Source: Radiobacillus deserti
GTDB lineage: Bacteria; Bacillota; Bacilli; Bacillales; Amphibacillaceae
Direction of reading: 5' to 3'
Length of the DNA: 64,000 nucleotides
NCBI RefSeq assembly: GCF_007301515.1
Contig: NZ_CP041666.1
Coordinates: 1,426,001 to 1,490,000, forward strand
Shown here: piece by piece, positions 1-8,577 of the stretch
How the letters are laid out: every line of letters begins with the position of its first letter
How positions within the stretch are numbered: position 1 is the first letter of the stretch
Made by a program: the position numbers and the translations under genes
The notes under the pieces: model-generated
Database searches by the model: none
Told to the model about the DNA's origin: nothing
The model's input: only the letters and a program-made list of their open reading frames with translations

Positions 1-2
1 AC

Positions 3-1154
3 GTTAGTGGGATGAACACGGTAAAATCACTCTCAAAAGAAGATTTTGAAATTGACCGGTTTACTTCCAACAACGTCGATTACAAAGATGTGAACATCAA
101 AACCGCGAAGATTTGGTCGAAGTACTTCCCGCTCATGGAATTTATCGGAAATGTATGTATGGTTGCGTTATTGGCATATGGTGGTCATCTAGTTGTGAGT
201 GGTTCCCTCCAGCTAGGGGAATTAGTTGCTTTCTTTAGTTTGGTCACCTATATTTTAGGACCTCTTATGAATCTAGGATTCATTGTAAACATGTTCTCGC
301 AAGCAAAGGCTTCGGGTGAGAGATTATTAGAAATACTAGAAGCGGAAGAGGATATTAAAGATTACAAGTCAGCCAAGGATACTGAGAAAATAGAAGGGCA
401 TGTGTCCTTCCGCGATGTCACGCTTACTTATACGGAAGACGATGATTCTGCATTGAAACATATTTCTTTTCATGCCGAACCTGGGAAAGTAATAGGATTA
501 ATTGGTGGAACAGGATCTGGTAAAACAAGTATTACTCAATTAATTACTCGTTTTTATGAGCCTGAAAATGGAGAAATATTAATTGATCACAGACCAGTAA
601 CGGAGTATAGCTTAAAAAGTTTGAGAAGAAATATAGGATTCGTATTACAAGAATCGTTCTTGTTCTCGACTACAATTAAAGAAAATATTGCATACGGAAA
701 CCCAGAGGCATCAATGGATGAGATCATCGATGCAGCTAAAAGAGCACAGGCGCATGAATTTATCATGGAGATGCCAAAAGGATATGATACCATGCTTGGG
801 GAACGAGGAATGGGACTTTCTGGAGGGCAAAAACAACGAATTGCGATTGCTAGAGCGATTTTAATAAACCCTAGCATTCTCGTATTAGATGATGCAACAT
901 CTGCTGTGGATATGGAAACGGAATTCAAAATACAGAAGGCATTAAAAGAAGTGATGAAGGACCGAACCACTTTTATCATTGCACATCGAATCTCATCCTT
1001 AAAACATGCAGATGAAATTATCGTGTTAGAGGATGGAGAAATCGTTGAGCGTGGAATACATGATCAGCTTGTGACTAATGGTGGACCATATGAAAGAATA
1101 TACAACATTCAATATCAAGATAAGCAAGCCATTATGAATGCAACAGCACATTAA
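3..1154 (+). CDS. ABC exporter half-transporter, degenerate-site subunit (5' partial)
   Basis: This is the C-terminal part of an ABC exporter subunit with fused membrane and ATPase domains; the frame is already open at base 3, so the gene starts upstream of the window. The visible part has the last membrane helices and then a nucleotide-binding domain with Walker A GGTGSGKTS (about bases 505–531), signature LSGGQ (about 816) and Walker B ILVLDD (about 876), followed by an AHR H-loop. The residue after Walker B is Asp where active ABC ATPases have the catalytic Glu. The next gene has that Glu but an altered signature. This asymmetry is typical of heterodimeric multidrug exporters such as B. 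subtilis YheI/YheH (BmrCD). The stop is 11 bases before the next start, so the two form an operon. Substrate is unknown; export of drugs or lipids is inferred from the family. Confidence 0.9.
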   Translation, partial: VSGMNTVKSLSKEDFEIDRFTSNNVDYKDVNIKTAKIWSKYFPLMEFIGNVCMVALLAYGGHLVVSGSLQLGELVAFFSLVTYILGPLMNLGFIVNMFSQAKASGERLLEILEAEEDIKDYKSAKDTEKIEGHVSFRDVTLTYTEDDDSALKHISFHAEPGKVIGLIGGTGSGKTSITQLITRFYEPENGEILIDHRPVTEYSLKSLRRNIGFVLQESFLFSTTIKENIAYGNPEASMDEIIDAAKRAQAHEFIMEMPKGYDTMLGERGMGLSGGQKQRIAIARAILINPSILVLDDATSAVDMETEFKIQKALKEVMKDRTTFIIAHRISSLKHADEIIVLEDGEIVERGIHDQLVTNGGPYERIYNIQYQDKQAIMNATAH

Positions 1155-1165
1155 GGGGGGATACC

Positions 1166-2995
1166 ATGGCAGAGACACAGTCACAACCTAAAGGAAAAAG
1201 CCATCTTAAACGGTTTTATTACCCATTAGACCAATCCGTGGAGAAGCCGTTTAACTGGGGGCAGATGTTAAGGCTCCTTACATTTATTAAACCTTATGCG
1301 AAGACATTGCTCCCAGGTGCGGTTATCGCGATGTTTGTTTCTACATTAATTCGCTTAATTGTCCCAATCATTATTGGGAAAATTGCAATAGATAAGGCAA
1401 TTGCCAACAAGGATACAGATCTACTCGTATCCCTAGTTATCTTGATTGCAGGTTTATATTTACTAAGTTATTTAGGCAATACGTTTCGAATTAAATGGGT
1501 AAATATCTTAGGTCAAAACGTTATTTATGATTTACGGAAAAAACTTTTCTCGCATGTTCAGCGTTTGTCTCATAACTTTTTTGACAAACGTTCTGCTGGA
1601 TCTATTCTCGTTCGAATTTTAAATGATGTTAATTCCTTGCAGGAGCTATTTACGAATGGGATTATAAATTTATTAATGGATACGGTCATGCTAATAGGGA
1701 TCGTCGCTATCTTAGTGGCATTAAGTCCACCACTTGCACTAGCGGTAATGATTATACTGCCGATCATGTTTTATATCTCCACAAAATTGAGAAGAGATAT
1801 TCGTCGTTCTTGGCAACAAGTACGGATTCAAAAATCTCGATTAAACTCTCATCTAAATGAAAGTATGCAAGGGATCCGTGTTACGCAGTCCTTCTCGCAG
1901 GAAAAAGAGAATACAGAGTTCTTTGATGGAGTCAATACGGATAATTTCGAAACAGAGAGAATCGCTACTAAGAAAAGTGCATACTTTGGTCCGTTTGTAG
2001 AAATGAGTAATGCCATCGGGACTGTTATCTTAATCTCTTACGGAGCTCATCTCATCATTATCGGGGAAATCACTACAGGTACATTTGTTTCGTTTGCTTT
2101 CTTCCTAGGAATGTTTTGGGAACCAATTTCAAGACTTGGACAAATATATAACCAGCTACTAATTGCAATGGCGTCTTCTGAACGTATCTTCGAATTCCTG
2201 GATGAACAACCGAATGTTCATGAAAAAGAAAATGCAAAAGAGTTTCATGATATGAAAGGACATATTGAGTTCGATCACGTCCAGTTCTCTTATGATGAGG
2301 ATCGAATTGCTCTTCATGAGATTTCCTTAGAAATGGAAGCTGGGTCTACCGTTGCTTTGGTAGGTCATACAGGCTCCGGAAAATCTACTATTGCAAATCT
2401 AATAAGCCGTTTTTATGATCCAACAAAAGGTGCGGTAAAAATAGACGGTTTTGATTTAAAAGATATGAAAATTGATAGCCTTAGGCAAAATATTAGTGTC
2501 GTATTACAAGACACATTTATTTTCAGTGGAACGATTATGGAAAACATCCGGTTTGGAAGACCTGAAGCAACAGATGAAGAAGTAATCGAAGCAGCAAAAG
2601 TCGTAGGTGCAGATGAATTTATTAAGCGACTAGCGAATGGCTATCAAACAGAGGTAGAAGAAAGAGGAAACATTCTATCGGCTGGTGAACGTCAGTTATT
2701 ATCGTTTGCTCGAGCTTTACTGGCTAACCCGAGAATCATTATTTTAGATGAAGCTACTGCAAGTATCGATACTGAGACAGAAGTAAAGATACAACATGCG
2801 CTGCGCACGTTATTAAAAGGAAGAACTGCCATTATGATTGCTCACCGTTTGTCCACTATTCGTGAAGCAGATAATATCATTGTACTAGAACATGGTAAGA
2901 TTTTAGAGCAAGGAAACCACAGACAATTGATGGAACAAAAAGGCGAGTACTTTGATTTAGTAAAGACGCAATTCGAAATGCTTGATGCGCTATAA
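1166..2995 (+). CDS. ABC exporter half-transporter, catalytic-site subunit
   Basis: 609-residue ABC half-transporter: an N-terminal transmembrane domain of about six helices (roughly residues 35–330) and a C-terminal ATPase domain with Walker A GHTGSGKST (near residue 400), signature LSAGE in place of LSGGQ (near 504), Walker B IIILDEATASID with the catalytic Glu, and AHR. Paired with the upstream subunit it would form one consensus ATP site (its own Walker motifs with the partner's LSGGQ) and one degenerate site. A ribosome-binding site AGGGGGG lies just before the ATG. B. subtilis has several such pairs (YheIH, YfiBC, YknUV); position next to ktrC/rnjA would fit YknUV, but I cannot separate these by eye, so no symbol is given. 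Confidence 0.9.
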   Translation: MAETQSQPKGKSHLKRFYYPLDQSVEKPFNWGQMLRLLTFIKPYAKTLLPGAVIAMFVSTLIRLIVPIIIGKIAIDKAIANKDTDLLVSLVILIAGLYLLSYLGNTFRIKWVNILGQNVIYDLRKKLFSHVQRLSHNFFDKRSAGSILVRILNDVNSLQELFTNGIINLLMDTVMLIGIVAILVALSPPLALAVMIILPIMFYISTKLRRDIRRSWQQVRIQKSRLNSHLNESMQGIRVTQSFSQEKENTEFFDGVNTDNFETERIATKKSAYFGPFVEMSNAIGTVILISYGAHLIIIGEITTGTFVSFAFFLGMFWEPISRLGQIYNQLLIAMASSERIFEFLDEQPNVHEKENAKEFHDMKGHIEFDHVQFSYDEDRIALHEISLEMEAGSTVALVGHTGSGKSTIANLISRFYDPTKGAVKIDGFDLKDMKIDSLRQNISVVLQDTFIFSGTIMENIRFGRPEATDEEVIEAAKVVGADEFIKRLANGYQTEVEERGNILSAGERQLLSFARALLANPRIIILDEATASIDTETEVKIQHALRTLLKGRTAIMIAHRLSTIREADNIIVLEHGKILEQGNHRQLMEQKGEYFDLVKTQFEMLDAL

Positions 2996-3040
2996 GCGGA
3001 AGGTGTATTTTGACCATTAAGACAAAATAAAGAAATCACA

Positions 3041-3130
3041 GTAAAGACGCTCAGGTTTGAACTGCACCCCAATTGTTAGACACTCAACAATTGGAGGTGC
3101 AGTTTTTTATCTGAGCGTTCTTTTATCCTA
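3041..3130. terminator. Terminator-like palindrome interrupted by an IS end
   Basis: Inverted arms ACGCTCAG (3047–3054) and CTGAGCGT (3111–3118) followed by a T-rich run lie downstream of the ABC operon and look like a rho-independent terminator. A 53-base IS end (3058–3110), itself a strong hairpin, now sits between the arms. The flanks (AGTAAARACGCTCAG and CTGAGCGTT) resemble those around the full IS at 19,053–20,493. Confidence 0.6.
3058..3110 (+). mobile_element. Solo remnant of the IS3/IS150-type element end
   Basis: These 53 bases, starting TGAACTGCACCCC and ending at AGTTTTTTAT, are identical to the reverse complement of bases 20441–20493, the orfA-side end of the IS copy in this window. 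The identity stops exactly at the orfA start codon region; nothing else of the IS remains. The segment folds as a hairpin (AACTGCACC-CCAATTGTT against AACAATTGG-AGGTGCAGTT). Perfect identity of non-coding sequence argues for a recent insertion and deletion, or for a small mobile derivative. Confidence 0.8.
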
Positions 3131-3220
3131 ATCACGAATCTAGACGGAATGTTCTTTCCTTCTGAAAATATGTTTGTTATTCTTATACTACGCATTACAT
3201 ACAAGATGGAGGCAATCCAA

Positions 3221-3889
3221 ATGAAAAGAGAATTCGCAGTAATCGGACTAGGTCGTTTTGGGGGAAGTATATGTCACGAGCTTAGTAAAGAGGGCATGGA
3301 CGTTCTAGCTATCGATTTAGATGAAGACAAAGTGAATGAGTTTAAAAACATTGCTTCACATGCAGTTATAGCCGATACAACAGATGAAAAAGTATTAAAA
3401 GAAATAGGAATACGAAATATTGATCATGTCATCGTCGCAATCGGGGATAACATTCAAGCAAGTATTTTAACAACGCTTATGTTAAAAGAATTAGGAATCA
3501 AAAAAATTACTGTAAAGGCCCAAAATGATTATCACGAAAAAGTGTTACGAAAAATAGGTGCCGATCAAGTTGTTCACCCTGAGCGAGATATGGGAAAACG
3601 AATTGCACATAGTATTATTTCAAACAATATTCTGGACCACCTAGAGTTATCAGATGATCATAGTATTGTAGAGGTTAAAGCAGGAAAGAAAATGAGTGGA
3701 AGATCATTAATCGATTTAGATATCCGTGCCCAGTATGGCTGTAACGTCGTTGCGATTAAAAAGGACAAAGAAATTAATGTTTCTCCAATGGCAACGGTTG
3801 TCATTGAAGATGGCGATGTCTTGATTGTCATTGGTTCGGATATTGATATTTCGCGATTTGAAAAAAATCTTGTGGTAGATGATGATTAA
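3221..3889 (+). CDS. ktrC: Potassium uptake regulatory subunit KtrC (RCK/TrkA-N protein)
   Basis: Cytoplasmic RCK protein that gates a Ktr-type potassium channel subunit (KtrD in B. subtilis) in response to nucleotides. The start at 3221 is preferred over the upstream in-frame codons because TGGAGG lies 9 bases before it and the resulting 222 residues match KtrC (221). The N-terminal Rossmann fold has GLGRFGG (residues 10–16) and an acidic end to strand 2 (IDLDED). The C-terminal half fits an RCK_C domain. No channel subunit is adjacent, as in B. subtilis, where ktrC (ykqB) also stands next to rnjA. It converges on rnjA and shares a bidirectional terminator with it. Confidence 0.9.
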   Translation: MKREFAVIGLGRFGGSICHELSKEGMDVLAIDLDEDKVNEFKNIASHAVIADTTDEKVLKEIGIRNIDHVIVAIGDNIQASILTTLMLKELGIKKITVKAQNDYHEKVLRKIGADQVVHPERDMGKRIAHSIISNNILDHLELSDDHSIVEVKAGKKMSGRSLIDLDIRAQYGCNVVAIKKDKEINVSPMATVVIEDGDVLIVIGSDIDISRFEKNLVVDDD

Positions 3890-3898
3890 TATATAGAA

Positions 3899-3932
3899 GA
3901 ACTCGGCAGAAGCTAATCTGCCGAGTTTTTTT
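3899..3932. terminator. Bidirectional terminator between ktrC and rnjA
   Basis: Stem AACTCGGCAGA / TCTGCCGAGTT with loop AGCTAA followed by T7; A-rich on the other side, so it can serve both convergent genes. Confidence 0.85.
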
Positions 3933-5598
3933 ATACTTCCATGATTATAGGTAAAATCATTGGTTTTCGTTTTGTTCTTTCAAATAAGAATGGTGCAATT
4001 GTATCTGTAATTTCATTTTTAATTTCAGACCATTGTGTTGTTTTTCTTTCCATGACTTTATGAAGGTGAGAAGAAACAATCTTTTGTGCCTCATTGATTA
4101 AGTCTTCAGACTCTCGCATGTACACAAATCCTCTTGAAATGATATCAGGACCTGATGCAATTTTAAATTCTTTCATATTAATACTTACCACTACAATGAC
4201 AAGTCCTTCTTCTGAAAGAATACGACGGTCACGTAGCACAATATTTCCAATATCACCAATTCCACTTCCATCCACATAAACGGATCCTGACGGAATCTTT
4301 CCTGCAATCATTGCACTGTCTTTGCCAAGAGCTAACACATCACCGTTATCCATTACAAAGGAATGACTAGGATCAATGTCACAAGCTTCTGCCAACTTCG
4401 TATGCTCTTTAAGCATTCTATATTCCCCGTGGATTGGCATAAAGTATTTCGGTTTAATCAATCGAAGCATTAGTTTTTGTTCTTCTTGACTACCATGTCC
4501 AGAGGTGTGGATGTCATTAAGTTTTCCGTGAATTACGTCAGCACCTGCTCGATAAAGCATGTTAATAGTCTTACTAACGCTAACCGTGTTGCCAGGGATT
4601 GGAGAGGATGAGAATACGACTGTGTCGCCAGGAATCATTTGAATCTGACGGTGTGTACCATTTGCAATACGTGATAGAGCTGCCATTGGTTCCCCTTGAG
4701 AACCTGTACACAAGATCGTAACTTCGTGTGCCGGTAAACGATTAATCTGCTGTGCATCAATAAACGTATCTTTAGGAGCTTGAATATACCCTAATTCTTG
4801 ACCTAACGTAATAGCAGCTTCCATACTACGTCCAAAGACAGCCACTTTACGATTGTGGCGAACCGCTGATTCTACGACTTGTTGAAGTCTGTAGATGTTT
4901 GATGCAAAGGTAGCAAAGATTAATCGGCCAGTGACTCTTGAGAAAATGTCATTAATGCTTTCACCAACCACTCGTTCTGACATGGTGAAACCAGGTACCT
5001 CACTATTCGTACTATCTGATAATAAACAAAGAACGCCTTCTTTTCCTATTTCCGCCATCTTTGTAATGTTGGCAGGTTCTCCTACTGGAGTGAAATCAAA
5101 TTTGAAATCACCTGTGTGGACAACATTCCCAGGAGGTGTCTTTACAACAATTCCGTAGGAGTCAGGTATGCTATGTGTTGTTCTAAAAAATGCAACTGAT
5201 GTTTTACGGAACTTAATGATGTCGTCCTCTTGCACAATGTTTAAGGTCGCATTCCGTAAAAGACCGTGCTCGTCTAATTTGTTTTTAATTAATCCAATCG
5301 CAAGTTTTCCAGCATATATAGGGATATTTAGTTGACGGAGAAGATATGGGATTCCCCCGATATGATCTTCGTGTCCGTGTGTAACAAATAGCCCTTTAAT
5401 TTTGTCTTGGTTTTGCACGAGGTAGGAGTAGTCCGGAATGACATAATCGATACCAAGCAATTCGTCCTCTGGGAATTTAATACCAGCATCAATCAAGATG
5501 ATTTCATCTTGGAATTGAACACCGTACGTATTTTTCCCGATTTCGCCTAGTCCTCCTAGTGCAAATACCGCTGTTTGATCATTTTTTACAAACTTCAT
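3931..5598 (-). CDS. rnjA: Ribonuclease J1
   Basis: 5'-to-3' exoribonuclease and endoribonuclease of the metallo-beta-lactamase/beta-CASP family, central to mRNA turnover and 16S rRNA 5' maturation in Bacillus. 555 residues, the usual size. The zinc motif HGHEDH falls at residues 74–79, the same place as in B. subtilis RNase J1, and a second set (HTGDFKFD, DSTNSE) follows. The beta-CASP part has GRSMEAA, and the HTSGHGS and HGEYRML motifs are present. It lies 3 bases downstream of rpoY, so the two are cotranscribed, an arrangement conserved in Bacilli. Confidence 0.97.
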   Translation of the reverse strand: MKFVKNDQTAVFALGGLGEIGKNTYGVQFQDEIILIDAGIKFPEDELLGIDYVIPDYSYLVQNQDKIKGLFVTHGHEDHIGGIPYLLRQLNIPIYAGKLAIGLIKNKLDEHGLLRNATLNIVQEDDIIKFRKTSVAFFRTTHSIPDSYGIVVKTPPGNVVHTGDFKFDFTPVGEPANITKMAEIGKEGVLCLLSDSTNSEVPGFTMSERVVGESINDIFSRVTGRLIFATFASNIYRLQQVVESAVRHNRKVAVFGRSMEAAITLGQELGYIQAPKDTFIDAQQINRLPAHEVTILCTGSQGEPMAALSRIANGTHRQIQMIPGDTVVFSSSPIPGNTVSVSKTINMLYRAGADVIHGKLNDIHTSGHGSQEEQKLMLRLIKPKYFMPIHGEYRMLKEHTKLAEACDIDPSHSFVMDNGDVLALGKDSAMIAGKIPSGSVYVDGSGIGDIGNIVLRDRRILSEEGLVIVVVSINMKEFKIASGPDIISRGFVYMRESEDLINEAQKIVSSHLHKVMERKTTQWSEIKNEITDTIAPFLFERTKRKPMILPIIMEV

Positions 5599-5601
5599 CT
5601 G

Positions 5602-5811
5602 TTATGCGGTCTCCACAGCAAAATCTTCAGAAGTTTTTTCATATTCTAGATGTGCATCATCTAGTTGCTGGATAAATTCAATATTTATCTTGCGATCAGC
5701 CAAAAATGTTCGTACTTTTCTTTCCGATTCAGCTTCTACGAATAAGCTTTTTGTTCGTTCCCGCACAGGAACTTCTGTTGGAACTTCCTGATACAAAACC
5801 TTGTATATCAT
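5602..5811 (-). CDS. rpoY: RNA polymerase epsilon subunit
   Basis: Small auxiliary subunit (69 residues) of the Gram-positive RNA polymerase, formerly YkzG/DUF1447. The sequence begins MIYKVLYQEVPTEVPVRERT and ends in an acidic stretch, as in the family. An AAAGGAGAG ribosome-binding site precedes the ATG. Directly upstream of rnjA with a 3-base gap; the pairing of RNA synthesis and decay factors is conserved in Bacillaceae. Confidence 0.93.
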   Translation of the reverse strand: MIYKVLYQEVPTEVPVRERTKSLFVEAESERKVRTFLADRKINIEFIQQLDDAHLEYEKTSEDFAVETA

Positions 5812-5895
5812 GTAGTTTCTCTCCTTTTTCTGTTCAAAAAATTATCTATTACATAGCATATTTATTATCAGTTCTCATATCACGGCACGAATATA

Positions 5896-5985
5896 TTAGT
5901 CATTTTCACAAGTACTAGGCACACGTTTTTGTCCTAATAAGTCTTTCCAGCGTTTTCTAAGCTTTTCTTTTAATCGTTTTAACAT
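5896..5985 (-). CDS. Candidate 29-residue basic peptide upstream of rpoY
   Basis: Open frame MLKRLKEKLRKRWKDLLGQ… ending in …STCEND, in the rpoY leader, same strand. AAGGAG lies about 13 bases before the ATG, a little long. The first 19 residues would form a basic amphipathic helix with a single Trp; one Cys near the C terminus. I do not recognise a family. It could be a real small protein, a leader peptide for rpoY–rnjA, or chance. The lysine/arginine bias is suggestive but such content also arises in AT-rich DNA. Confidence 0.35.
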   Translation of the reverse strand: MLKRLKEKLRKRWKDLLGQKRVPSTCEND

Positions 5986-6065
5986 TATTTCTTACAGCTC
6001 CTTTCCTTATACACGAAGAAAAGCAACAAAAAACGACTCACCGATCCAATCCCTCTTAACTACAG

Positions 6066-6090
6066 TATAGTATGGTTTGGTAAATTTTGA
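6066..6090 (-). promoter_or_regulatory. Possible promoter for the rpoY–rnjA transcript
   Basis: On the minus strand TATACT is preceded 17 bases upstream by TTTCAA, a poor -35 match. Placed about 80 bases before the 29-codon frame and 250 before rpoY. Weak; listed because no better site was seen. Confidence 0.25.
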
Positions 6091-6274
6091 AATAGATTAG
6101 CTCCTAAGAATTTTATTTTTTCCATTATTACGCAAAAGAATAGAACCAGAATTTCGCTATAAGTTCGCTTTTCTTCCATCCTTGTAGCTTGTTTTTTTCG
6201 TGATTTCGTGTGATGATATTTTTTACGAAATAACATCTTTCTATTCGATGCATCCAAGAAAAGGAGGAAAGAAA

Positions 6275-7045
6275 TTGAAAAATAAAATTGTTTTTCTAGA
6301 TATAGATGGAACAATCGTTAATCATGATAAAGAAATCCCAGCTAGTACAATCGAAGCGGTTAGAAAGTTGAAAGAAAATGGCGTGTATGTAGCAATTGCT
6401 ACAGGTAGGGCGCCGTTTATGTATGAAGACATACGTAAAAAGCTTGGCATTGATTCCTATGTTAGCTTTAATGGTCAGTATGTTGTCTTAAATGGAGAAG
6501 TGGTGTATAAAAATCCGCTTCCTTTAAACAGGATGGAAGAGCTTTTTGCTACGGTAAAAGAACAAGGCCACTCCATTGCCTTTATGAATCATTTGGAAAT
6601 GAGAGCTTCTAGACCAGATGATAAGCTGGCTGAAGAAGCTATACATAGCTTGAAATTTGAATATCCGAACGTAGACCCTGAATTTTATAAGAAAACAGAG
6701 ATTTACCAATCGTTACTTTTCTGTCAGGAAGAAGCAAATTATAAACAGAAGTATGCGGATCTTCGATTTATTCGATGGCATGATAATTCATGTGACGTGC
6801 TACCTGACGGTGGTTCAAAAGCGGTCGGTGTTGAAAAACTCATCGAAGCTAGTGGACTTCAAATAGAAGATAGCTTTGCTTTTGGGGATGGATTAAATGA
6901 TTTGGAAATGATCCAGCTTGTTGGAACAGGAGTAGCTATGGGGAACGCTATTCCGGAATTGAAAAAAGTTGCAGATTATGTGACGGATGATGTGGATAAA
7001 GATGGATTATATAAGGGACTCGTTCATTTAGGACTTATAAACTAA
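6275..7045 (+). CDS. ykrA: Cof-type HAD hydrolase YkrA
   Basis: Haloacid-dehalogenase superfamily phosphatase, probably acting on small phosphorylated metabolites; true substrate unknown. The TTG at 6275 is chosen as start: AAAGGAGG lies 7 bases upstream and the resulting 256 residues match B. subtilis YkrA (257). Motif I is FLDIDGTIV with nucleophile Asp9 and Asp11; motif IV is FGDGLNDLEMI near the C terminus; the cap lies between, as in the Cof (C2) subfamily. Convergent with def. Confidence 0.9.
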   Translation: MKNKIVFLDIDGTIVNHDKEIPASTIEAVRKLKENGVYVAIATGRAPFMYEDIRKKLGIDSYVSFNGQYVVLNGEVVYKNPLPLNRMEELFATVKEQGHSIAFMNHLEMRASRPDDKLAEEAIHSLKFEYPNVDPEFYKKTEIYQSLLFCQEEANYKQKYADLRFIRWHDNSCDVLPDGGSKAVGVEKLIEASGLQIEDSFAFGDGLNDLEMIQLVGTGVAMGNAIPELKKVADYVTDDVDKDGLYKGLVHLGLIN

Positions 7046-7081
7046 AAAAGAGCGGACAATCTTGGGATTGTTCGCTCTTTT
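7045..7081. terminator. Bidirectional terminator between ykrA and def
   Basis: Stem AAAAGAGCGGACAATC / GATTGTTCGCTCTTTT with loop TTGG; A-tract and T-tract on either side suit both genes. Confidence 0.9.
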
Positions 7082-7086
7082 GTCCA

Positions 7087-7650
7087 TTATTCTTCATCTT
7101 GACCAATAGGATGAGAATTTTCAGGAATAGCAAATGGATCTTGTTTGTTAATATGGTCAAAGAACATAACTCCATTTAAATGATCAATTTCATGTTGAAA
7201 AACAATTGCTGCATAATCTTTTAAACGCAACTTCAATTCATTTCCTTCTATATCGGTGGCCTTTACTGTAATTTTTGAGTAGCGTGGTACATACCCAGGA
7301 ATGTCGCGATCGACAGATAAGCATCCTTCTCCAGTAGTTAAAAATGCTTTCTCTACAGAATGGCTTACGATTTTTGGATTAATTAAACCGTACGAGTATT
7401 GTCGTCCGTCCAAATCCTGAAAATGGACAGCTATCATACGTTTCGATAATCCTATTTGTGGTGCAGCTAGTCCAACTCCTGGTCTTAAACCATATTTTGA
7501 AGCAATGGCGTCGTCTTGACTGTTTTTTAAATACGTCAACATTTCTTTTAACGTTTCTTTTTCTTTCTTTGATGCCGGTAAGTCCACTTCTTTCGCGACC
7601 TTATATAAAATCGGATTATCTTCACGGACGATATCCTTCATCGTAATCAT
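7087..7650 (-). CDS. def: Peptide deformylase (DefB/YkrB type)
   Basis: Metal hydrolase that removes the formyl group from the N-terminal methionine of new proteins. 187 residues with the three family motifs: GVGLAAPQIG (58–67), EGCLS (108–112, metal-binding Cys110) and QHEIDH (152–157, two metal His and catalytic Glu). The insertions between motifs match the long type-2 deformylases of Gram-positives and the B. subtilis DefB sequence. No fmt gene is adjacent; this is the stand-alone paralogue location beside ykrA and ykyA. Confidence 0.95.
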   Translation of the reverse strand: MITMKDIVREDNPILYKVAKEVDLPASKKEKETLKEMLTYLKNSQDDAIASKYGLRPGVGLAAPQIGLSKRMIAVHFQDLDGRQYSYGLINPKIVSHSVEKAFLTTGEGCLSVDRDIPGYVPRYSKITVKATDIEGNELKLRLKDYAAIVFQHEIDHLNGVMFFDHINKQDPFAIPENSHPIGQDEE

Positions 7651-7807
7651 AAATCTTCACTCCTAAATCGCATCGTTTAATGGCATTTAGTTTATCAATA
7701 TTATATAGATATTAAGATACAAAAACATAGAATGACATGAATAATACTTCTATAACATATATATTACTCAAGAAAACGGTAGCTGCAAATTCATAGTTAT
7801 TATATGT

Positions 7808-7813
7808 TATAAT
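7808..7813 (+). promoter_or_regulatory. Extended -10 promoter element upstream of ykyA
   Basis: TGTTATAAT, a consensus -10 with extended TGn, about 70 bases before ykyA. No clear -35. Confidence 0.45.
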
Positions 7814-7881
7814 ATTGAAATATTGTGGCAGACAAGCATCTTATTTGAATATTCAGCAGGTGTTAGGAGGAACGGGACGAT

Positions 7882-8535
7882 ATGAAATATGGAAAAGGGA
7901 TAGCATTGTTTCTGCTACTATTAGTTCTAGTAGCATGTAACGGAGAATCTACAACCGAAAAAATGTTCACCCATTTGGAAGAAGCAGTAAAACTAGAAGA
8001 AGACTTTGTGAAACAGCAAGACCCCTTAGTGGAGCTAGAGGAAAAAGAAAGTGAGCTGTATAATAAGATCATCGATTTAAGCATGGATGAGTTTGAACAA
8101 ATGAAAGAATTATCTAATCAAGCATTGGATATGATTGATAAAAGAGAAGAAATTATAAGAAAAGAAAAAGAAAGTATCGAAGCTTCCAAAGAAGAATTTG
8201 ACAAAATAAAGCCACTTATCGATAAGTTAGATGATGAAGAACTAAAAAAAACAGCTAATGAATTATATAAAACGATGGAGGATCGTTACAAAGCTTACCT
8301 AACATTAAACAGTGCGTATCAGGAAGCACTAGACAAAGACCGTACATTGTATTCAATGTTCCAGAAGGAAGAATTGAAAGAAGATGAGCTGCGAAAACAA
8401 GTGGAGTCAGTTAATGAAAGCTATGACAAAATTTTAGAAGCCAATGATTCCTTTAACCAATTTACAGATGAATACAATACTTTAAAAGAGGAATTCTACA
8501 AACAAGCTGGTTTTGAGGTAGAAATGAGTAACTAA
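7882..8535 (+). CDS. ykyA: YkyA-type lipoprotein, coiled coil
   Basis: Secreted lipoprotein of 217 residues. The N terminus has a lysine, a hydrophobic stretch and lipobox LVAC with Cys19, so it is expected to be lipid-anchored on the outer face of the membrane. The rest is highly charged and helical with long Glu/Lys heptads, consistent with an extended coiled coil. The position between def and pdhA matches ykyA of B. subtilis, annotated as a putative cell-wall-binding lipoprotein of unknown function. TAGGAGG precedes the ATG. A terminator follows, so it is monocistronic. Confidence 0.85.
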   Translation: MKYGKGIALFLLLLVLVACNGESTTEKMFTHLEEAVKLEEDFVKQQDPLVELEEKESELYNKIIDLSMDEFEQMKELSNQALDMIDKREEIIRKEKESIEASKEEFDKIKPLIDKLDDEELKKTANELYKTMEDRYKAYLTLNSAYQEALDKDRTLYSMFQKEELKEDELRKQVESVNESYDKILEANDSFNQFTDEYNTLKEEFYKQAGFEVEMSN

Positions 8536-8541
8536 CTAATG

Positions 8542-8577
8542 AAACATCCCCGAATGTAATCAGGGATGTTTTTTTCT
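8542..8577 (+). terminator. Terminator after ykyA
   Basis: Stem AAACATCCC / GGGATGTTT followed by a T-rich run. Confidence 0.85.

Noticed and set aside
6060..6314. 84-residue minus-strand frame opposite the ykrA start
   Set aside because: Overlaps the start and ribosome-binding site of ykrA on the other strand, low-complexity hydrophobic/basic content, no ribosome-binding site.
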